64,000 bases of DNA, from assembly GCA_030220185.1 (NCBI GenBank), contig JASPKZ010009915.1:1-64000 (forward strand), given 5' to 3'. Source of the stretch: Diploptera punctata. Taxonomy: Eukaryota; Arthropoda; Insecta; Blattodea; Blaberidae. The notes under the pieces were generated by a model. The model saw nothing but the letters and a program-made list of their open reading frames with translations, searched no databases and was not told the origin of the DNA. The position numbers were made by a program, and so were the translations under genes. Shown here in pieces: positions 19,894 through 31,166 of this stretch; position 1 is the stretch's first letter, and each line of letters begins with the position of its first letter.

Positions 19894-20884
19894 ACAAAAT
19901 AATACATTGGGAGTTAATAACATAAATACACGAAAATAGACTACTCTTCTTAGAACGTTGTTATTCATCTAGAAATAAATATGTAGGCTACATACCACGC
20001 ACAGAGTACCAGAGAAGAAAGTGGACGAGTTGCGCGTACATGCCACAGGCGGCGCTAGTGTAATACAACTAACGACACCTAAATTTTTTCGGTTCTTTTT
20101 TTGGTACTAATATGAAATTCAGCACCGCCTGGTGGTAAAATTATGAATTATAATTATATAACGCCATCTGGTGAATAATTATGGAATTTAACTTTTATAG
20201 GAATAAATAACGTATTAATTAATCTTAAATTGTGGAATTATGTATACCCAGTCTCTCAGACCTATAGATTTTCTTTAATTTTAACAGAAAGGAAGAATGG
20301 AAATAAATAAAACATGTTAATTTATTTTCGTTTATTAAAATTTTAAAACGTGCATTATGAGCTCTTTTAATAAATATGTACAATTGACCTACCCCCTTAT
20401 TCTCACATACATATTTTATACAATATTTATTAAATAACCTTAGCCATGTCGTACATCTGTCCATTATAAAGTCACATTTTTAAAATGTTTATTAGAAATG
20501 GCTGTACACTAACATCACTCTTCCTAACCTAACAAATCTTAGAATTTTATCACTTCTAGAAACTCTGTGGCCGTGAACGACGCCGTGTGCCTTGCATTTG
20601 TTTTATTTAGTTATTCTGTTACTACGAAACAGCGCTACCATTGTAGTTTGCTCATTGTAGTTCATCGTAAACGACCGAAATTTTTTAGATGTCACTGTAC
20701 TCAGTTTCCCCTCTATTCGAAGTTTCTCTATGCATACCACGTACCTATTTGGAGTTTGTTCACCAAAGCTAATTCTGTTCCGCTTATTTCCTTCCATCAT
20801 GCATCAGTGTGTGACATGTGTCGTCTCATCGAGACATTTAGTAAGCAACTGCGAATTACTTGAAAGGAAGGTAATTCAATTTTG
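19894..20884. other. No gene assigned; GC-richer patch at 20560-20860
   Basis: AT-rich sequence, then a patch of more balanced composition with overlapping frames on both strands (98 codons plus, 65 codons minus). Neither shows a motif, signal peptide or splice pattern that I can defend. Confidence 0.35.
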
Positions 20885-21096
20885 CTCACACGTACAAATT
20901 TAGGCTTGAGGTTCATTAAGCAACCCGAAAATCTTGAGACTCGAGACTCATGGCTTGAAGTCTTGAATGAGCCCAATGCGGAGGACATGTCACTTGTATT
21001 TTTCCAGTCTAATAATCCATATACCCCCACCGGATTCGAACATTTTGTCCTTAGAGCCGGTGGCAAGGAATATAATCACTACAGAACGCCGTAGTA
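20885..21096 (-). mobile_element. SINE-B copy
   Basis: The minus strand begins with a tRNA-like head (CTACGGCGTTCTGTAGTGAT; box B TGTTCGAATCC) and continues into a body that ends with GAACCTCAAGCCTAAAT. Related copies are at 52345-52532 and 53752-53988. The head of this copy is diverged, so pol III competence is doubtful. Confidence 0.6.
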
Positions 21097-21230
21097 AACA
21101 ATAATTAATATTATTCCGTGAAAGACTTTACCTACCCGTGACTCTAGTGTTTAATTTCATACAGAAACGTTGAGATATATATTTTAAATTATATTCTAAA
21201 AATACTCGAACAATAACTAATGCAATGTGA

Positions 21231-21690
21231 TTATCGAACCCGTAGGTTCATGACCAAGAACACATAAGCTGTCCATACATTCTTATTCCAGGTTAAAGTG
21301 TAACATAATTCCCTATATAATTATACCTCCCTCAAATCATGGTCAATATTATTCTCTCATCTTATTCTTGACCTTATTGGTAGAACGTTTCCATCGGTTT
21401 TCCTACAAGAAGTTTCTTTCATTCCCTTTTGTTCATATCTCTTCCCGATCCCAATCTACGGAACTTGACAGTTTTCATTATCTGATTATCCACAAATACC
21501 ATATAACTCACCGTTATCCTACCTAGTCTTCTCAATTCACCTGTCTCTTCATATGTCTTTGTTCCAAAAATTTTCATTAGAAATTTATTATCAAGTATTC
21601 GTAATTTTTTCTCCTCCCTTAAACTATTTTTCCACATTTTCCTTCCATATAACCAGAAGAATAATTAGACAAATGTAGAGTAACCATCTA
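21231..21690 (-). pseudogene. LINE-C 3' fragment
   Basis: In plus orientation it starts with ATCGAACCCGTAGGTTCATG, the shared 3' end of LINE-C. It continues through the ORF2 C-terminus, where the minus frame reads KNSLREEKKLRILDNKFLMKI followed by GELRRLGR. It is truncated at about 21690 and lacks the RT palm motifs. Confidence 0.75.
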
Positions 21691-21744
21691 CTTTTGTTAG
21701 AAAGTCATTACTTAACTTGAACGAAATGTATTCGGCGAATTGAA

Positions 21745-21830
21745 TTGATCTGGTGTACCTAAGGCGCTACACTCAGAACCACCTAGACTTGATCTGCTGT
21801 ACCTAAGGCGCTACACTCAGAACCATCTAC
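21745..21830. repeat. 44-bp unit duplicated in tandem
   Basis: Two copies of a 44-bp unit, beginning TTGATCTG and containing CCTAAGGCGCTACACTCAG, differ at only a few positions. The second copy ends at about 21830. The origin is not clear. Confidence 0.75.
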
Positions 21831-22029
21831 AAAGACGGCTTCGTATAGGATGCGCAGAAAACAAGTTACAACATGAACTCTGTTCTATAGTTAGGAGAAT
21901 CTTTTAATATTAAAATAATATAGTTGTGTTTTTACAGTAGTATGCGTAACACGAAATATAAACGGCATGTCCTGCATCAGTAGGCAAGTGAATTTGTGTA
22001 ATTGTGTTTAAAAACTTACAAATCTTTAA

Positions 22030-23235
22030 AATGAAGCCGGGAACCTCAAGAGAAGACAGCTGCAACGTGCTGCACGTGGTGTGAGTTTACGCACTGTGTA
22101 GAGAATCACGAATGAAACAAATATGAATTTAATAGTTTAATCCCCAGAAAAAAATCCGGAATGTCCTAAAGCAATGACAGATATGGATGAAATCAATACA
22201 AATTATTTGCGAAACTATTTTTTATTTAAGGTGAATTTTCATTTTCTGAGAATATAAAGAAAGAAATGATGGATGAAATTAGAATTCAAATTAGAAACAA
22301 TCCATTCTTCGAATTGTGAGAAAATGAGTTTAAGTACCGAAATTATAACGATGAAGGTAATTATGAACTTTGATGCAGCCAGAACTGTTTGTATGAAGAA
22401 AATGCACCGCGTGAGGGAAGAACGGCAGTCCGAAATATTATATTCGGATGAAACTGACCATCAACAGAAATCGCTTTGGAAATGAGCAATATTCAGGAGT
22501 TCTCACGATGCCTGTTGATAAGGCTTAATTGTTTGTCACGCAGGTTCATCAGCCACTCTCTTGGTTGCATATTGTGAATTCATATTTCGCTCAAAAGCTA
22601 AATCTGTCAACTCCTATTATCACGAAGACATGGACTCTTCAGTGTTCAAGAAATGGTTCCTTGAGCAGGTGCTACCGTACATTCCACAACAGTAGTGCAG
22701 AGTGAAAGCATCCACTCCGTTCAACTAGAGTGCATTCCAACGACTAACACCAGAAAATCCGATAAAATACCCTGACATTCAAGATATAAACTACCATATT
22801 CTTCCAATCTAAAAAGAAAATAGCTATTCATTTAATTAAAACATACAAGTTACAGATCAAATCGTATGATATTGTTACTTGCTGAGTGATATGGCCTAAC
22901 ATTTGCACGTCTTCCACCCTACCACTCTCATTATAATTAAATTAGACTCGGACGAAATATTTTGTGGCGAAAAAGAAGAGTATGTTCAGGACAGCTGACG
23001 TTGAGAAGCTCACTAATGAAGCTGTATCCAATATATCCTCGACGCCTGAACAAATTCTGTAGAGCACGTGGACAAACTACAAGAGGAGATTTATGAACCT
23101 GAGATCCCCAGAAATAAAGTTATGGAATCATTCATCATTAATCTTCACGATTCGGACACTGATACAGCAGATGTGCAAGAAGATGATCAAGATCCTAATA
23201 ATGTCATAATTTATTTGTCTCCTTCTGAGTGATGT
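22030..23235 (+). pseudogene. Decayed IS630/Tc1-type DDE transposase
   Basis: Read across frameshifts, the segment gives ILYSDETDHQQKSLW (first catalytic Asp), GLIVCHAGSSATLLVAYCEF, SYYHEDMDSSVFKKWF, LEQVLPYIPQQ, MFRTADVEKLTNEAVSNI, EHVDKLQEEIYEP and an acidic C-terminus VMESFIINLHDSDTD. This order (DET block, CHAGS block, NF-x-x-WF, C-terminal EE-x-x-W-like region) fits a family of insect DDE transposases related to Tc1/mariner. The second catalytic Asp block and the PYH-x-x-NPIE block are not readable. No terminal inverted repeats were located. Confidence 0.7.
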
Positions 23236-24886
23236 CCAGGTATTGTTAGTATTTTTAATTCAATTTTATAACAGTTTCCGTTACACCAAAATTAATTTTC
23301 TCTATTTTAAGTTATAATGATAACTTAAATATTATAGAAGACCAAATTGGAACGATCACATAGAATGGAGAACACTAGATTAGTAAAGAAAGTACGTGAC
23401 TGGATATCTAAGCAGAAAAGCCAATCGCAATACTATAACTACGATGGAAGGACGTTACCATACCCCTGACCTGAAGTGAATGAACACGCAATAAGCTGCT
23501 AGCTTTCATGCGTAGAGAAAGAAGAAAAACTTAAATATCTTTAATCTTTACTATACATCGTGCAATTAAATAAAATGTGTGAAATAAAACATTGAGACTA
23601 GAGTAAACAAAAATATCTTTAATATTGAGCGTGTCTTCAAGGGTGCTAATTAACCAGTTCATCTCTCTCCACTCCATGCTAACAGATGAGATGGCCCCAA
23701 GTCCAGTGTTTGACGTCATACTGAGGGATAAAATGCTAAGGATTATGATTAACTAACGTCGATTAAGAATCACTAATAACTCGCATGTCATCTAATATAA
23801 GTATACATTATCGTCTAAATTTCTTATACATATCTGTAATTTAAGGTATCACTACTATTCCACCAGCTTCTATGTTTTCGGAATAACTAAGGTCGGGCCA
23901 ATATATGTTCATTAAGTTCCCTCACGTTGTAGATGAATAGCCAGAAATAAAAGCGATGTAACTGTAATGTGGAAACCTTTGTTAGTTTGACTTTCTGGTT
24001 GTGCCTTTTGTTTAAAATGCAGGATATATCCACTGTAATATAAATCTATTCTCCAGGAGGCTTACACTGCGCAGAGGGCATCGCTACAGAGTAATCCTCT
24101 CAAGGAAAGGTGAAAGAAGAGCAATAAATTTAGACTAATCCCTCTAATTAAGTTGCACATTGTACGAAAGAGCGTTGAAACCAACAAATTAATCAATACG
24201 CTAATTTCTCTTCTAATTCCTGACTCACTAACCCTGAGTTGCCCTTCTGAATTTAAATAGGCTACAGGATCAAATTAATGAAATTCTACGATGAAGATTT
24301 TACAATCCTGTCCTCAGATTGTCGAAAAGTCACACTGATAACAGAAACGTTTGCATTACCTTAATATTTACTTTATAACAACGCACTTCCTTCTCGTATT
24401 CATGGATAATGGATGAACAGAATTACATAGAAATTGAGTTATTTTAAAATTCATGTGTTTTTTGTATAAACTACTAAGTAAATAAATTGACAGATATATT
24501 CTTTGTTTTTTGTCATTTTATATCGAAATTAAAAATAAATATTGATAATATCATAGCCGTGAAAAAGTGTATGATTGACGTGTTTCAACATTTCTCATAA
24601 TAATAAAAGTGTATTTTTAGTAAAGTTTCATATTAACTTCAAGGTTTGCCCATTTATTTACCTTACAAACATAGATGAGTAGTTCTGGGAAGATGAGATT
24701 AGGAGATAACTCGAAAAAGAATAAGATGGGTTGGATATGAGAAAAGGGAAGCGGAAATCATATGAATGAATGTATGGAGAAAAATCAGGAGGATGTACGT
24801 GGATATAAACTAAAAATATATTGTCGCAGGGTTTTACGGTCAAACGTTTGCTGTGGTTACAAAGAGACAAAAAACTGTGGAAGACA

Positions 24887-24923
<37 letters not shown>

Positions 24924-25801
24924 TCAATAGTCAAGGATTAAAAAGAGAGATCAGGGTTCCCTTGATTTAGGCTGCGACATAGAAATTTCTAAAAAATGTT
25001 GACGAAGGTGACATGCCATTGTATTCAATGCGTGGGACCTCTTAAGACGAAATATATGTACTAGGGAATTATAATGATTTGAAATAGGGGAGACATCAGT
25101 TGTCGAAAGAGTTTCTAATGTCAAATCGTGATACATTGGCATGCTACGAATTAATGGCAAACCCAAAAAAATATATATAAAACTTGGGCAGATATCTAGA
25201 CAAATCGCGGAAAATAACAACACTTATTCTTGAGCTTTAAAAACATGTAAACTAAGTGTAATTATTAACATTAATTAATTCTACTAGTTTGCATAATTGT
25301 TTAATTTGTTACGTAACTGAACTGTTATCTATTGTTTCGTTTCTTATTTTATGACTAAACGTTAATTTATTGAAAACGACATTCAACAACACATACGGCT
25401 GTATACAATCCATTCGTAAATGAAATTGTACAAGTATTTACATGTATTTCATGTTAATACTACTAATGATATTTATGTTAGCATTTAGTTATGTAATACG
25501 TAGACCATATATGGTGTATTTTAGACCACATTACACCGTGTAACTGATAACAATGGCAAAATTAAGATAGAAAATATTAGTAAAGTTGGTCAAGATTAAA
25601 AAAAGAGAGAGGGAGAGAGAGTTACATTCTTATAACGAAGGTACTTGAAAGAAAAATATATATATTTCCGGTAATTTATTTTTTATATATTTTTTATCAA
25701 TTTTGATAAGTTTTTTTATGTTAACAACCAGCATATTTTACATCATCAACAATAATTATTGCAGTTTGCATCTGATCCTATTAACGATTGAATGAATATT
25801 T

Positions 25802-25849
<48 letters not shown>

Positions 25850-26035
25850 AATATATATATATATGTGTGTGTGTGTGTTGTTAATTATGCTATAAAGCTG
25901 GCAATTAATAAGTAAAATCCAAGGATAGGTTTATGACTAAGGAATCGTAGTGGAGTCCTGCCAAGTTCATTCTATTTTAAATAGTTGTGTTTGTCATGTT
26001 TTTCATCTAGCATTATTGATTTACCTTCAATTACT
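23236..26035. other. AT-rich intergenic stretch with microsatellites
   Basis: No coding region was recognised. Two dinucleotide tracts stand out: (AT)n at 24889-24920, and a compound (GT)n(AT)n(GT)n(AT)n(GT)n at 25802-25879. The minus-strand frames at 24658-24927 and 24951-25223 include translated AT repeat or show no motif. Confidence 0.5.
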
Positions 26036-26335
26036 TATTTACTCACTGGCACTCTCGAACCCGGAGGTTCATGGCCACGCGGACATAAGCTCTCCATACA
26101 TCCCTATCCTGAGCTAATGCTTTCCAATCATTCCCTGTATAATCTACTTCCCTCAAATCATAGTTAATGTTATTCTCCCATCTCATTATTGGTCTACCAA
26201 CTGGGCGTTTTCCCTCTGGTTTTCCTACAAGAAGCTTCTATGCACCTCTTTCATTCCCCATACGTATAACATGTCCTGCCCATCGCACTCTATGAGACTT
26301 AATTGTTTTTATTGTATCTGGCTTCCTATAAAGAC
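26036..26335 (-). pseudogene. LINE-C 3' fragment
   Basis: The shared 3' end (CACTGGCACTCTCGAACCCG in plus orientation) is followed by the minus-strand C-terminal coding segment of LINE-C, which runs up to the block corresponding to about 27550 in the near full-length copy. 5'-truncated; no target duplication identified. Confidence 0.75.
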
Positions 26336-27139
26336 CATATTTGAAATAATTATAATGATATGTGAATCATATCAAATTTATTTGTAATTATTTGGGTAAA
26401 AATAGGCTACTAATTGGTTTATTATTTTTAAAAAAGTTCAAACTATTATTTGTTTTTATTTGAGTTCCCGGGCTTCACTTTCGTAAATAAATTGAATAAA
26501 ACTCCCACCCGGAATTTGCATGGGCGTTTTAGGAAAACAAGGAAAATGAATCTGAATAACAAATTCTAACACCTTATATGACAGTGTTCTTTTGTTTTTT
26601 TTTTACAATTAGAGATCTACTAAACAATTATCATCGTCCCTCACGAAATAAGCATTTATAGACCTGTTTCGGCCCCATCTAGCAGTTTTTTAAAAAATCT
26701 TCCTGGTCGACGATGTCTTTTGGGCTTATATTGCATCATCATTTTTGGGATTCTTAAATTATTCATTCTCTTTGCATCGTCGAGCCACTTTAACATCTAT
26801 CTGTTGAGTTTTTGTTGTACTGATTCTAATTTTATTGTTCTAAAATTTCTTCATACTTTTTTCGATCTTAAAAAATGTATCCTGCTGTCTTTCTGAGAAA
26901 CATAATTACCGTTACTTTGATTCTGTCCCTGTATCTTTTTACTTAATGTCGAAATGTCACTTCCGTATAAATGGGAGGGTAATACAAAAGTACTTACTTA
27001 CTTACTTACTCACTGGCACTATCGAACCCGTAGGTTCATGGCCGCGCGGACATAAGTTCTCCATACATCCCTATCCTGAGCCAATACTTTCCAATCATTC
27101 CCTGTATATTCTACTTCCATCAAATCATAGTTAATGTTA

Positions 27140-27377
27140 AAATATATATGTAGTCAATATGCCCATTTCACCAATTAATGTTTTAAAATGGTCAACAAGT
27201 TTCTACAGCCAAGCTGTCATTCTCAAGACCAGATATTGAGTCAATATCTGGTCTTGAGAATGACAGCTTGGCTGTAGAAACTTGTTGACCATTTTAAAAC
27301 ATTAATTGGTGAAATGGGCATATTGACTACATATATATTTTAATATTATATCACCAAGAAGATCACTTGTGTATTAA
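27140..27377. mobile_element. 238-bp insert containing a perfect 207-bp palindrome
   Basis: Arms 27137-27239 and 27241-27343 are exact reverse complements (103 bp each) around a single base at 27240. A ~34-bp unpaired extension follows (27344-27377). The insert is flanked by 13-bp duplications ATAGTTAATGTTA (27127-27139 and 27378-27390) within LINE-C, and other LINE-C copies show the uninterrupted site. Each arm holds GGTC, then ACAGC/GCTGT closed by TTG, then GAAAC and GACC. This is hammerhead-like but lacks the CTGANGA core. Most likely it is a short Penelope-like insertion with inverted terminal repeats; a sequencing or assembly foldback is the alternative. Confidence 0.75.
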
Positions 27378-27394
27378 ATAGTTAATGTTATTCT

Positions 27395-28886
27395 CCCACC
27401 TCATTCTTGGTCTACCAACTGGGCGTTTTCCTTCTGGTCTTCCTACAAGAAGCTTCCATGATCGTCTTTCATTTCCCATTCGTGTCACATATCCTGTCCA
27501 TCGCAGTCTACGAGACTTAACTGCTCTTATTATATCTGGCTTCCTATAAAGACAATGTAGTTCATTGTTATTTAGTCTTCTCCATTCACCTGTCTGTTCA
27601 TCTCTCTTTGGTCCAAAAATTTTCCTAAGAACTTTATTCTCAAATACTCGTAATTTCCTTTCCTCCCTTAAAATACGAGTCCATGTTTCGCATCCATATA
27701 ATATAACTGGTAGAATAATAGTTTTATATATTTTCAGTTTAACGTTTTATGAAAGGAGTTGGGAAGTCAAGAGTCTCTGTATTGCATAATAGCACACATT
27801 TCCAGAATTGAGCCTATGTTTAATACCTTTGTGCAACTCATTCCTATTTGTGATTATTGTTCCTAGGTATTTGAATACAGTCACTTCTTCAAAATTTCCC
27901 TCATTTTTCATTAGCTGCCCATTTCCATGATATAATGTATTTCTACGTGTGACCATATATTTAGTATTATTGATATTTACTTCCAGTCCTAATTTCTTAC
28001 TGTTACTCAACAGTGTGTGCGTGTTGGCCTTTAGTATCTCCTCGATATCGGCCAGTAGTACTACATCATCAGCACAAACTAACAGCTTATTAATACCATT
28101 TAGTTGTAAGCCTTCCTCATTCTCTAAAGATTTAATGGCATGCTCTAGTACAAAATTAAATAGCATAGGAGATAGTGCATCTCCTTGCTTCAACCCATTC
28201 TGGATTTCAAAAGTGTCTGAAAACTGTTTGCCTACGCGCACCCTACTCTTTGAGCCATTTAGACACATTCGTATAAGTCTAACTAACTTTTTAGGAATTC
28301 CGAACTCCAGCAGAATACTATATAACTTCTCCCTCTTAATTGAATCATATGCTTTTTTGAAGTCTACATATAGTTGATGTACAGTACAATTATATTCCCA
28401 TTTCTTTTCTAAAATCTGTCTTATACTAAAAATCTGATCTGTTGTAGACCTGTTTCTTCTAAATGCACATTAATGATCTCCTAGAATGTCATCAATATAG
28501 GGAGTAAGTCGGCTTACTAATATATTTGTTAGAATTTTGTACGAAGTTGAAAGTAATGAGATGCCCCTGTAGTTGTTGCAATTAGTTTTATCTCCTTTCT
28601 TGTAAATTGGTACGATAATTGATTCCTTCCATTCATCTGGAAGAGGTTCTTTTTCCCAAATCATACTAAGCAACCAGCGTATCTTGTCCATCAATTTTTC
28701 TCCCCTGATTTTTATCAGTTCTGCTGGGATCTCATCTGAACCTGATGCTTTATACATCTTCAATTTTTCAATCGCCATTTCAACCTCTAATGCACTTGGC
28801 TCTGCGACTAGCATTTCTGCTGTCTGTAACTTATCCTCCTCAATGTCCTGTTCTGTATGTACATTTAATAGCTGATTAAAGTAACA
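27395..28886 (-). pseudogene. LINE-C reverse transcriptase and C-terminus with nonsense codons
   Basis: In the same frame as the endonuclease are KYKASGSDEIPAELIK-type sequence (KMYKASGSDEIPAELIK), IVPIYKKGDKTNCNNYRGIS, then a stop after LGDH near 28470. FRRNRSTTDQIFSI, motif A VDFKKAYDSIKREKL, motif B NGLKQGDALSPMLFNF and motif C LLVCADDVVLLA follow. A third stop occurs near 27747, followed by IYKTIILPVILYGCETW, ENKVLRKIFG and SRRLRWTGYV. Motif C has CADD in place of YADD/FADD but keeps both aspartates. The C-terminal GRP block is cut by the palindromic insert. Confidence 0.87.
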
Positions 28887-30308
28887 TTACCATGTATTTA
28901 ATATACTCCTAGAATCTGCAATCATATCCCCATTTTCATTCCGAATTATATTTGTTCTAGCCTGAAACCCTTTCTTCTCTATACTAATTCCCTGATATAA
29001 TTCTCTAATATTCCTATTTTTTGCATTCATTTTAAGATCATTAATCTTCTCTCTCAAATATTCCCTCTTTTTACTCTTTAGTAACTTGGTGGTTTCCCGT
29101 CTAACACTACCCAATTGCTCTAAATTTACCTCATTTGGCTCGTATAACCATTTCATTTTTGCTAGCTTTCTTTTCTTTACAATGTCGGCACATTCCTCAT
29201 CAAACCATTTCTTTTTTTGCCTCTTTTTTAAACAACCAATGCTTTCTGATGCTGACAATTTAACAGTATCTCGTATAGCATCCCATTCTTTATTTATATC
29301 AGTTTCTTCTTCGTTTTCCACATCGTCATCTGAAGATTCCAGTACTTCAAATCTATTAGCAATTTTGATTTGGTATTCTTGCCGCATTTCATCATTTTTC
29401 AAATTTTTAAATTCATATTTTACACAATCATCTTTAGCGTTTGTTCCTCTCATAAGCGATAGCCGTTGTCTGATTTTCACTCTGACCAGATGATGATCCG
29501 AATTGCAGTCTGTCCCTCTAACTGATCTAACATCAATGATGTTACTGTGCCAGCGTTTATCCACTAATACATTATCTATCTGGTTCCGAGTTTCTCCATC
29601 TGGAGACGTCCAGGTGTATTTATGAATATCCTTATGCTGAAATGTTGTGCTCTTAACAATGAGATTCTTTGTTGTGGCAAATGTGATTAATCTAACCCCG
29701 TTGTCGTTACTATCTTCATGAAGACTGAATTTGCCTATTGTTGGTTTGAATAAATCTTCCCGTCCCACTTTTGCATTAAAATCTCTTAAGACAATTTTCA
29801 TATGATGTCGTGAAAGGCTATCAAATAAGCATTCTAATTCTTCATAGAACTCATCCTTGATCTTGTCATCTTTGTCTTCTGAGGGGGCATGAACATTTAC
29901 AATTATAAAATCATGTCGTTTACCCTTTAGAATTATGTATGATATCCTATCACTAACAAACTTAATATCTCGGATAGTGGATAGGATCCTCCTTCTGACT
30001 AAAAAACCCGTTCCAAATGCAAGTCTTTCTGCACCCGCATAGTATAATGCAAAGCTTCCTGATTCCTGACTACCTACTCCTGGCCACCTAACTTCCTGTA
30101 AAGCGACTATATCCAAGGGCGATTTATCCAATTCCTGCGTTAATATCTCTAGTGCCCCGCTATTGTATAAAGTCCTAACATTCCATGTTCCTAGGAACAT
30201 GTCCCTGTGTTTGAGCCTTTGGCATGGGTTCCCCGAAGTAGTCCCCGCTCGGAGAACCGAATGGGGGTCTATTTGACCTCCGGAAAATTTTACCCCAGAT
30301 GAACCCAT
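28887..30308 (-). CDS. LINE-C endonuclease domain (ORF2 N-terminus)
   Basis: A 473-codon frame from a true ATG. It has GTWNVRTLYN near residue 40, the catalytic Glu in LQEVRWPG (residue 72), VNVHAPSEDKDD near 138, RDFNAKVG (residues 175-182) and SDHHLVRVK (270-278). The catalytic Asp and Asn of the GDFN motif and the Asp-His pair are present, but the usual Gly before Asp is Arg, an unusual substitution. The C-terminal 200 residues are the charged linker (KKRQKKKWFDEECADI). The frame ends at a TAA that appears to have replaced a sense codon after NTW; the RT continues in the same frame beyond it. Confidence 0.85.
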   Translation of the reverse strand: MGSSGVKFSGGQIDPHSVLRAGTTSGNPCQRLKHRDMFLGTWNVRTLYNSGALEILTQELDKSPLDIVALQEVRWPGVGSQESGSFALYYAGAERLAFGTGFLVRRRILSTIRDIKFVSDRISYIILKGKRHDFIIVNVHAPSEDKDDKIKDEFYEELECLFDSLSRHHMKIVLRDFNAKVGREDLFKPTIGKFSLHEDSNDNGVRLITFATTKNLIVKSTTFQHKDIHKYTWTSPDGETRNQIDNVLVDKRWHSNIIDVRSVRGTDCNSDHHLVRVKIRQRLSLMRGTNAKDDCVKYEFKNLKNDEMRQEYQIKIANRFEVLESSDDDVENEEETDINKEWDAIRDTVKLSASESIGCLKKRQKKKWFDEECADIVKKRKLAKMKWLYEPNEVNLEQLGSVRRETTKLLKSKKREYLREKINDLKMNAKNRNIRELYQGISIEKKGFQARTNIIRNENGDMIADSRSILNTW

Positions 30309-30486
30309 GTCCGCATTTCTTGACGGTTGTATTTTTACGGTGAAAGATCGTCACTCTTTCGCCCAAGGTACTTTTTTCGTCTGGCTTATCACCTTCGACC
30401 AGTCCGGCATGGGTAACCCTATCGGCAGCAATGCTACCGCCCGCATAGCTCTCAGGATCATTTAAGCACGCAAACCACTCCACCAC
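30175..30486 (-). CDS. LINE-C 5' leader ORF, uncertain
   Basis: A 103-codon frame that starts MVEWFACLNDPESYAGGS and overlaps the endonuclease start in another frame. Its placement in the 5' leader of a full-length element fits a leader peptide or a remnant of ORF1, but no domain is visible. Confidence 0.3.
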   Translation of the reverse strand: MVEWFACLNDPESYAGGSIAADRVTHAGLVEGDKPDEKSTLGERVTIFHRKNTTVKKCGHGFIWGKIFRRSNRPPFGSPSGDYFGEPMPKAQTQGHVPRNMEC

Positions 30487-30822
30487 GACAAGGTAAAGAT
30501 ACCATGGAGGGAATACAAAAGTACTAATATATTTTTATTCTTGAAGATTTTTTACATAATTAGATTCTAATATATTATTCACTATTCCTAAGATTTGTGT
30601 AAATTTCGTGATTTCGTGTTCACATATTTCTCATTTTGACAAGATTTTTATAACCTAACTAGTTAAATTTTCTAATTGTTGTAGATATTGGTTATTGTTT
30701 CAGAGAAAAGATGATGAACATTTTATATTCTTTCTTGTTATTGGTTGTTATTGTTATTTTTTGTGTTCCTCAGTCATTATTGGCTAATGAAAAATTTCAA
30801 AAGCCACTGCATTTAAATAAAT

Positions 30823-31166
30823 CCGATTGAGGGTCTTTCCACTTTTCAGCGGTTGCCCTTTTACCAGCCGGCTGCTGGCCCTTCACAACCACATGTGTCA
30901 ATCACAGAGGTAGATGATCAACAGCCAGTGTAGGGGTGACATGTGGTTAGCATGTCGAGTCCCCCAGCCGTTATAGCTGGTTCCTCAACCTGGAGCCGCT
31001 ACTTATTGTAGCTACCCAATTGCCTCACGATGCTGGGTGGGCACCGGTCCCATACTGGCCGAAATACCATGAGAAAATTTCTTCCCCCATGGAGACTCGA
31101 ACCAGCGCAAGTCCCGTAGCTCAGCGCCAAGGCTCCTACCTTAACCTCTCGGCTACGGCGCGGGAA
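30823..31166 (-). mobile_element. SINE-A, complete copy
   Basis: On the minus strand it has a 5' head GCGCCGTAGCCGAGAGGTTAAG (box A), box B TGGTTCGAGTC, a unique body, and an end near GACCCTCAATCGG. It is flanked by 13-bp duplications CATTTAAATAAAT (30810-30822 and 31167-31179). The body contains GGGACCGGTGCCCACCC, the intact form of the site hit by the Transib-like element in the other copy. It lies inside LINE-E. Confidence 0.9.

Larger units (their letters stand above)
26995..30512 (-). mobile_element. LINE-C, near full-length APE-type LINE
   Basis: It is bounded by 14-bp duplications AATACAAAAGTACT (26981-26994 and 30513-30526). On the minus strand it has a 5' leader, an endonuclease, an RT, a C-terminus (GRPEGKRPVGRPRMRWE) and a (GTAA)n tail seen as TACTTACTTACT at 26991-27008. 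The ORF2 frame from 30308 to about 27400 is interrupted by just three in-frame stops, so the copy is fairly young. A 238-bp palindromic insert (27140-27377) lies near its 3' end. Its family has at least six more fragments in the window. Confidence 0.9.

Noticed and set aside
20525..20545. CCTAACCTAAC as an insect telomeric (TTAGG)n tract
   Set aside because: Only two units are present, well within chance for this composition.
22030..23235. An active or domesticated transposase gene
   Set aside because: Repeated frameshifts and stops occur throughout and key catalytic blocks are unreadable.
26640..26700. CTAGATGG...CCGAAAC pattern on the minus strand resembling a hammerhead or Penelope 3' end
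   Set aside because: The same bases translate as the LINE-E C-terminus (KKLLDGAETGL), a common LINE block. No stem I or stem III can form.
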